A stretch of DNA of 52,838 nt. Origin: a virus. Each line of letters opens with the position of its first letter. The stretch's first letter is position 1. The notes under the pieces are model-generated. The model searched no databases. It was given only the letters and a program-made list of their open reading frames with translations, and was not told the origin of the DNA. Below are positions 49,638 through 52,838 of this stretch, in pieces. The stretch is taken from IMG/VR virus record IMGVR_UViG_3300022074_000061, positions 1-52,838 of that record, one strand, 5' to 3'. Position numbers and translations under genes: made by a program.

Positions 49638-51205
49638 TGGCATATTCTGATATTATAAAAGCAATAAATACTTACGGTGGTTTTTACAATCAAGGTAAAG
49701 AATATGAAGCTACAAATCCATATTCAAGCTTAGCTTTTCAGCCTTCATTAGAAAATGTATTTGCACAAAATCCACAACCAATAAATCCTGTAACACAAGC
49801 TAGAGAAATGCAAGATGAAATGACTGGGACCGATAAAACACTTATGGGTTTGAGTCAGTTTGGAGTAGGAGCTGGTGTAGGTAAAGGCCTTGCGTACGCT
49901 AAAGGTAAAGCACCAGAGTTTCTTACAAAAATATTCGGTAAAGCAACACCTGCATCATTTAATCCTGCAGCAGCATTAGGAGTATATACAGCAACAAGAG
50001 ATCAAAACCCTTATGAATATAGCGATGTAGAGTTTGGGGGTGATATAGCTAGTGGGGCATTGCTTGGTTCACAAATAGTACCTGGAGCGGGAACAATTAT
50101 AGGTGGTTTAGTTGGTTTAGGCAAGGGTTTGTTTGGTCAAGCTCAAGCTAAGAAAAAAAGAGAAAAAGCAGAAACTAAGTTTCAAAAACAATTAGAAAAA
50201 AGACAAGACGCGATAAATGAAGCTGTGATTGATCAAAGAGAAAAAATAGCTAACATGAATACAGCTTTAGCATATAGTGATGAAGCTGGTAAATATCAAA
50301 ATATATATGGTGGTAATTTATCATTTGAAAATGGTGGTATTTTACAAGCAGCTGGTATGCCTATGGATAGCATTATGAATAGACAAATGTTTGTAGAGTC
50401 TAGTTTTAACCCTTTGGCTGAAAGCAGTCAAGGAGCATTAGGCTTGACACAGATTACTCCATTAACATTTAAAGATATGCAAAATCGTGGTTTTGTTCCA
50501 GAAGGTAAAACTTTTGAAGATTTAAAAACTGATACAAATCTATCTATGAATTTGCAAAATAAATATATGGACGCATTATTAGATAGAAGTTGGAATCAAA
50601 CAGGTAGTGAAGAGGTAAGAGTTGCAAAAGCATTAGCAGCATATAATCTTGGACCAACTAAATTAGTTGATAGATTAAATAAAATAAAAGATCAAGGTGT
50701 TGATATATATGGTGGTTTGTCATGGGTGGATAAGCTACCTGACGAAACAAAGAATTATGTAAATAAAATACTGGGAATGGCAGGTGAAGAGTTTGAGCAA
50801 GATTATAAAAAAGGGTTCAAAGAAAAAGGTTCAAAGTTTAATGAGGGTGGTAGAAAAAATATTGTAGCAGAATTTACTGGAAATGAATTGATAGTAAATG
50901 ATCAAAATGAAGTAGAAGCTGGACTAAAGTCTGGTGATTTTAAAAGAGCTGCTGCACCTATTAGAAGAGCAATGCAGGGCGGTATGATTACACCAGGCAA
51001 AGAAACCCATGTAAAGAATCCTATGCCTGTAGATGCAGATGGTAATATTTTTACAAAAAAAGGACAATTGAGCTTTCGCGTGCGCGGGGGCGCGGGCGTG
51101 TATGACCATGCAACAGATCAGTTCAAATCTAATATGGATGATAAAGAAATTGCTATGGTTGCACAAAAGAATATGAATAAGTGGAAAAAAAATAATATGG
51201 CATAA
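49637..51205 (+). CDS. Virion protein with lytic transglycosylase domain
   Basis: 522 residues. A Gly-rich hydrophobic zipper (138-165, IASGALLGSQIVPGAGTIIG) suggests membrane insertion during ejection. Residues 243-345 are an SLT domain: QMFVESSFNPLAESSQGALG with catalytic Glu254, LTQITPLTF, and AKALAAYNLGPT (330-341). The C-terminal part (GNELIVNDQNEVEAGLKSGD, GGMITPGKETHVKNP) is a domain found on structural proteins of related phages. It should cut murein glycan strands as the genome enters. It is followed at once (TAATG) by a second lysin gene. Confidence 0.8.
   Translation: MAYSDIIKAINTYGGFYNQGKEYEATNPYSSLAFQPSLENVFAQNPQPINPVTQAREMQDEMTGTDKTLMGLSQFGVGAGVGKGLAYAKGKAPEFLTKIFGKATPASFNPAAALGVYTATRDQNPYEYSDVEFGGDIASGALLGSQIVPGAGTIIGGLVGLGKGLFGQAQAKKKREKAETKFQKQLEKRQDAINEAVIDQREKIANMNTALAYSDEAGKYQNIYGGNLSFENGGILQAAGMPMDSIMNRQMFVESSFNPLAESSQGALGLTQITPLTFKDMQNRGFVPEGKTFEDLKTDTNLSMNLQNKYMDALLDRSWNQTGSEEVRVAKALAAYNLGPTKLVDRLNKIKDQGVDIYGGLSWVDKLPDETKNYVNKILGMAGEEFEQDYKKGFKEKGSKFNEGGRKNIVAEFTGNELIVNDQNEVEAGLKSGDFKRAAAPIRRAMQGGMITPGKETHVKNPMPVDADGNIFTKKGQLSFRVRGGAGVYDHATDQFKSNMDDKEIAMVAQKNMNKWKKNNMA
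51077..51100 (+). other. GC-rich island in the lysin gene
   Basis: 24 bases with 22 G or C (TTT then CGCGTGCGCGGGGGCGCGGG onward) inside an AT-rich gene. It encodes RVRGGAGV with G/C at every third position, unlike the AGA and GGT/GGA codons used elsewhere for Arg and Gly. Confidence 0.7.
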
Positions 51206-52838
51206 TGGCATTACCTGGAAAAAATTTAATATCAGAAAAAGAAATATTTGATTATTTAATGACTAAGCCTGGAATGACTGATGTCAAGGCGGCAGGCATA
51301 GTTGCAAATATTGCAAAAGAATCCTTATACTATGCTGATGCTGTTCAAATGGGTGATGTTGAAAATCCAGGTATTGGATTATTTCAATATACATTTAAAG
51401 CAAGAAAAGATGCTTTTCTTAAAGCAGTGCCAGATTGGAAAACAAATTGGAAAGGCCAAATAGATTTTGCGTTTGAAGAAAATGAATTTAAAGCTTTTAT
51501 GAAAGAGCCTTACGAAACAGTACAAGACTCTACAAGAGGTTTTATGACAACCTTTGAAAAGCCAAAAGATCAATCAGAAGAAGAAGTACAGGATAGAGTA
51601 AATAGACTTTATAACTCTCCCAATATTAAAGATGATCTTAAAAATTTACCAAAAGATAAAAGCATTGACACTGAAGATGAGCAAAATATATTACCTGAGG
51701 TAACTATTGAAATTGATAAAGAATCAGACAAAAGTATAAAAGCGCCAACAATAGGAGTTCAGCCTTTACCAGTAGATAAGAACGAAGAATTAAATAAACC
51801 AGATTTATATCAACAACGTATTATTGCTGGTTTAGATGGAGATGCAGCGGAAAAAAAATATGGTACACCTGCTGGACCCAAAGGAGGTGTTGAAGGGACA
51901 GTTGAAAATCCTTACAAAAAATTAGTTCCAATAGATAACGCAATAGAGGATTCTTTTTATCAAGATGTAAATGGTGAAATATATCATTTTATTGAAGGAG
52001 ATTATAGGCCTATTGAAAGCGAAACATATAAAGAAAGGTTTGGAAAAAAACTAGAAAAAAAACTAGATGAAATTAATAAAAATAGAGATAGAATTGAACA
52101 AATTCAAACTCCAGAACCCGACAAACGAAAAGGGGAGTTGATTCCAAAATCACCAGAACTTGAACAAATACAAAAAAATCTAGATCAAGAAAGATTAGAA
52201 AAAGAAAGACAGCAACAATTAAATAATATGGAATTTGTAGATGTACCTGAAGAAGATGATCCAGATGATTTTTTAAAACCTCAAACAAAAACTACAGAAA
52301 CAACAGATCCAACAGAAGATACGCAAGAAAAAAAATCTCTTACAGACACTTTAGGTGGGGCAGCATCATTTGCAGATTCAGCATTTACTGCTGCATCAAA
52401 AGTGTTAGACGGTATTGGAGGTCCAGGAGCATTGGTTTCGTATGTATTGGGTAAAAGAGCACTAAAAGATGCTATGCAAGAAGTGCAGCCACAAAAAAGA
52501 GCTGATCTATCTCCATTGTTTTATGAGCAATATAGACAATCAAAAGAACTTGCTAAACAAGGCTTTGCTCCTAATGAAGAAAGAGCAATCAGAGAGCGTA
52601 TTGATGATGCATATCAACTAGGATTAGAAAATGCAGTAAGAGGTACTGCAGGTAACAGAGCTAGATTTTTAGCACAGTCAGGAGTATTAGATTCTGCTAG
52701 ATCTTCAGCGTTATTAAACTTTGCAGCACAAGATGATCAATTACGTAGACAGAATCAAAAAGAGTTTACTGATCTTATGATGTTTAAAGAAAATTTTGAT
52801 CAACAAAGATCGGAACAACAAAGAGCAGAAGATATGAG
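51205..52838 (+). CDS. Virion protein with phage tail lysozyme domain (partial)
   Basis: Open to the window edge; 544 codons visible. Residues 9-90 (SEKEIFDYLMTKPGMTDVKA, GIVANIAKESLYY, PGIGLFQYTFKARKDAFL) fit the phage_lysozyme2 family, with E39 as probable catalytic acid. A long low-complexity, Lys/Glu/Pro-rich linker (about 140-385) follows, then a short hydrophobic stretch (GIGGPGALVSYVLG) and helical C-terminal material (QSKELAKQGFAPNEERAIRE). The domain plan fits an internal or tail-tip protein with murein hydrolase. Its missing end lies outside the window. Confidence 0.75.
   Translation, partial: MALPGKNLISEKEIFDYLMTKPGMTDVKAAGIVANIAKESLYYADAVQMGDVENPGIGLFQYTFKARKDAFLKAVPDWKTNWKGQIDFAFEENEFKAFMKEPYETVQDSTRGFMTTFEKPKDQSEEEVQDRVNRLYNSPNIKDDLKNLPKDKSIDTEDEQNILPEVTIEIDKESDKSIKAPTIGVQPLPVDKNEELNKPDLYQQRIIAGLDGDAAEKKYGTPAGPKGGVEGTVENPYKKLVPIDNAIEDSFYQDVNGEIYHFIEGDYRPIESETYKERFGKKLEKKLDEINKNRDRIEQIQTPEPDKRKGELIPKSPELEQIQKNLDQERLEKERQQQLNNMEFVDVPEEDDPDDFLKPQTKTTETTDPTEDTQEKKSLTDTLGGAASFADSAFTAASKVLDGIGGPGALVSYVLGKRALKDAMQEVQPQKRADLSPLFYEQYRQSKELAKQGFAPNEERAIRERIDDAYQLGLENAVRGTAGNRARFLAQSGVLDSARSSALLNFAAQDDQLRRQNQKEFTDLMMFKENFDQQRSEQQRAEDM

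Noticed and set aside
1-52838. Direct circular join of the two window ends
   Set aside because: Joining the right edge to the left would end the right-hand gene after a few codons (stop TAA) and put it out of frame with the left-hand gene; no shared terminal sequence is visible. Sequence is missing between them.
1-52838. tRNA genes, CRISPR arrays, insertion sequences, integrase or stop-codon reassignment
   Set aside because: No cloverleaf-like segment, spaced palindromic repeats, transposase or recombinase motifs were seen. TAA, TGA and TAG all end genes normally.

Overview
This 52.8-kb, AT-rich window is most of the genome of a tailed bacteriophage, probably podovirus-like, that infects a Bacteroidetes (likely marine flavobacterial) host. 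The host assignment rests on four things read from the sequence. Promoters carry the Bacteroidetes -7 element TAnnTTTG. Shine-Dalgarno sequences are almost absent, and many genes start after A/T-rich leaders such as AATAATT-ATG. One phage gene ends in a type IX secretion (T9SS) sorting domain and carries the YGCTD repeats common in marine Bacteroidetes. Signal peptides end in -AQ, -SQ or -GQ. The head and tail gene order (terminase, portal, scaffold, capsid, connectors, an HU/IHF-like protein inside the tail block, tail hub, giant nozzle protein, virion lysins) resembles crAss-like phages and the Cellulophaga phi38:1 type; this is inference from order and protein character, since no search was run. 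Both window ends cut through open genes, so the window is not a complete circle joined at its ends.

Layout: 1-18813 (+) holds late structural and lysis genes: the end of a large virion protein, a LamG-type adhesin, an envelope/secretion cassette (candidate outer-membrane barrel, membrane protein, secreted thioredoxin-like protein without its cysteines, T9SS cargo), small basic proteins, a 3-TM holin, a DUF5675 lysin, a giant fibre with 16 repeats and a metallophosphoesterase. 18815-27715 (-) is a compact, overlapping DNA-metabolism operon: DUF3310, RecE-like exonuclease, RusA, SSB, Rad52-type annealase, HU-like protein, DnaB helicase, DUF932 and several small conserved phage proteins. 27716-29551 (-) is a chain of short units, most ending in an intrinsic terminator and several opening with related leader repeats; they look like early genes. 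29010-29357 is non-coding. 29701-52838 (+) is the morphogenesis block.

How it works together: the recombination set (exonuclease, annealase, SSB, RusA) plus helicase suggests recombination-driven replication. No DNA polymerase, primase, RNA polymerase, integrase, tRNA or CRISPR array was seen in the window, so polymerase functions are host-supplied or lie outside it. Lysis probably uses the 3-TM holin and the DUF5675 enzyme; two further murein-degrading domains sit next to each other on virion proteins. The most unusual part is 3867-8229, where the phage appears to equip the infected cell with surface and periplasmic proteins, one of them routed through the host T9SS.
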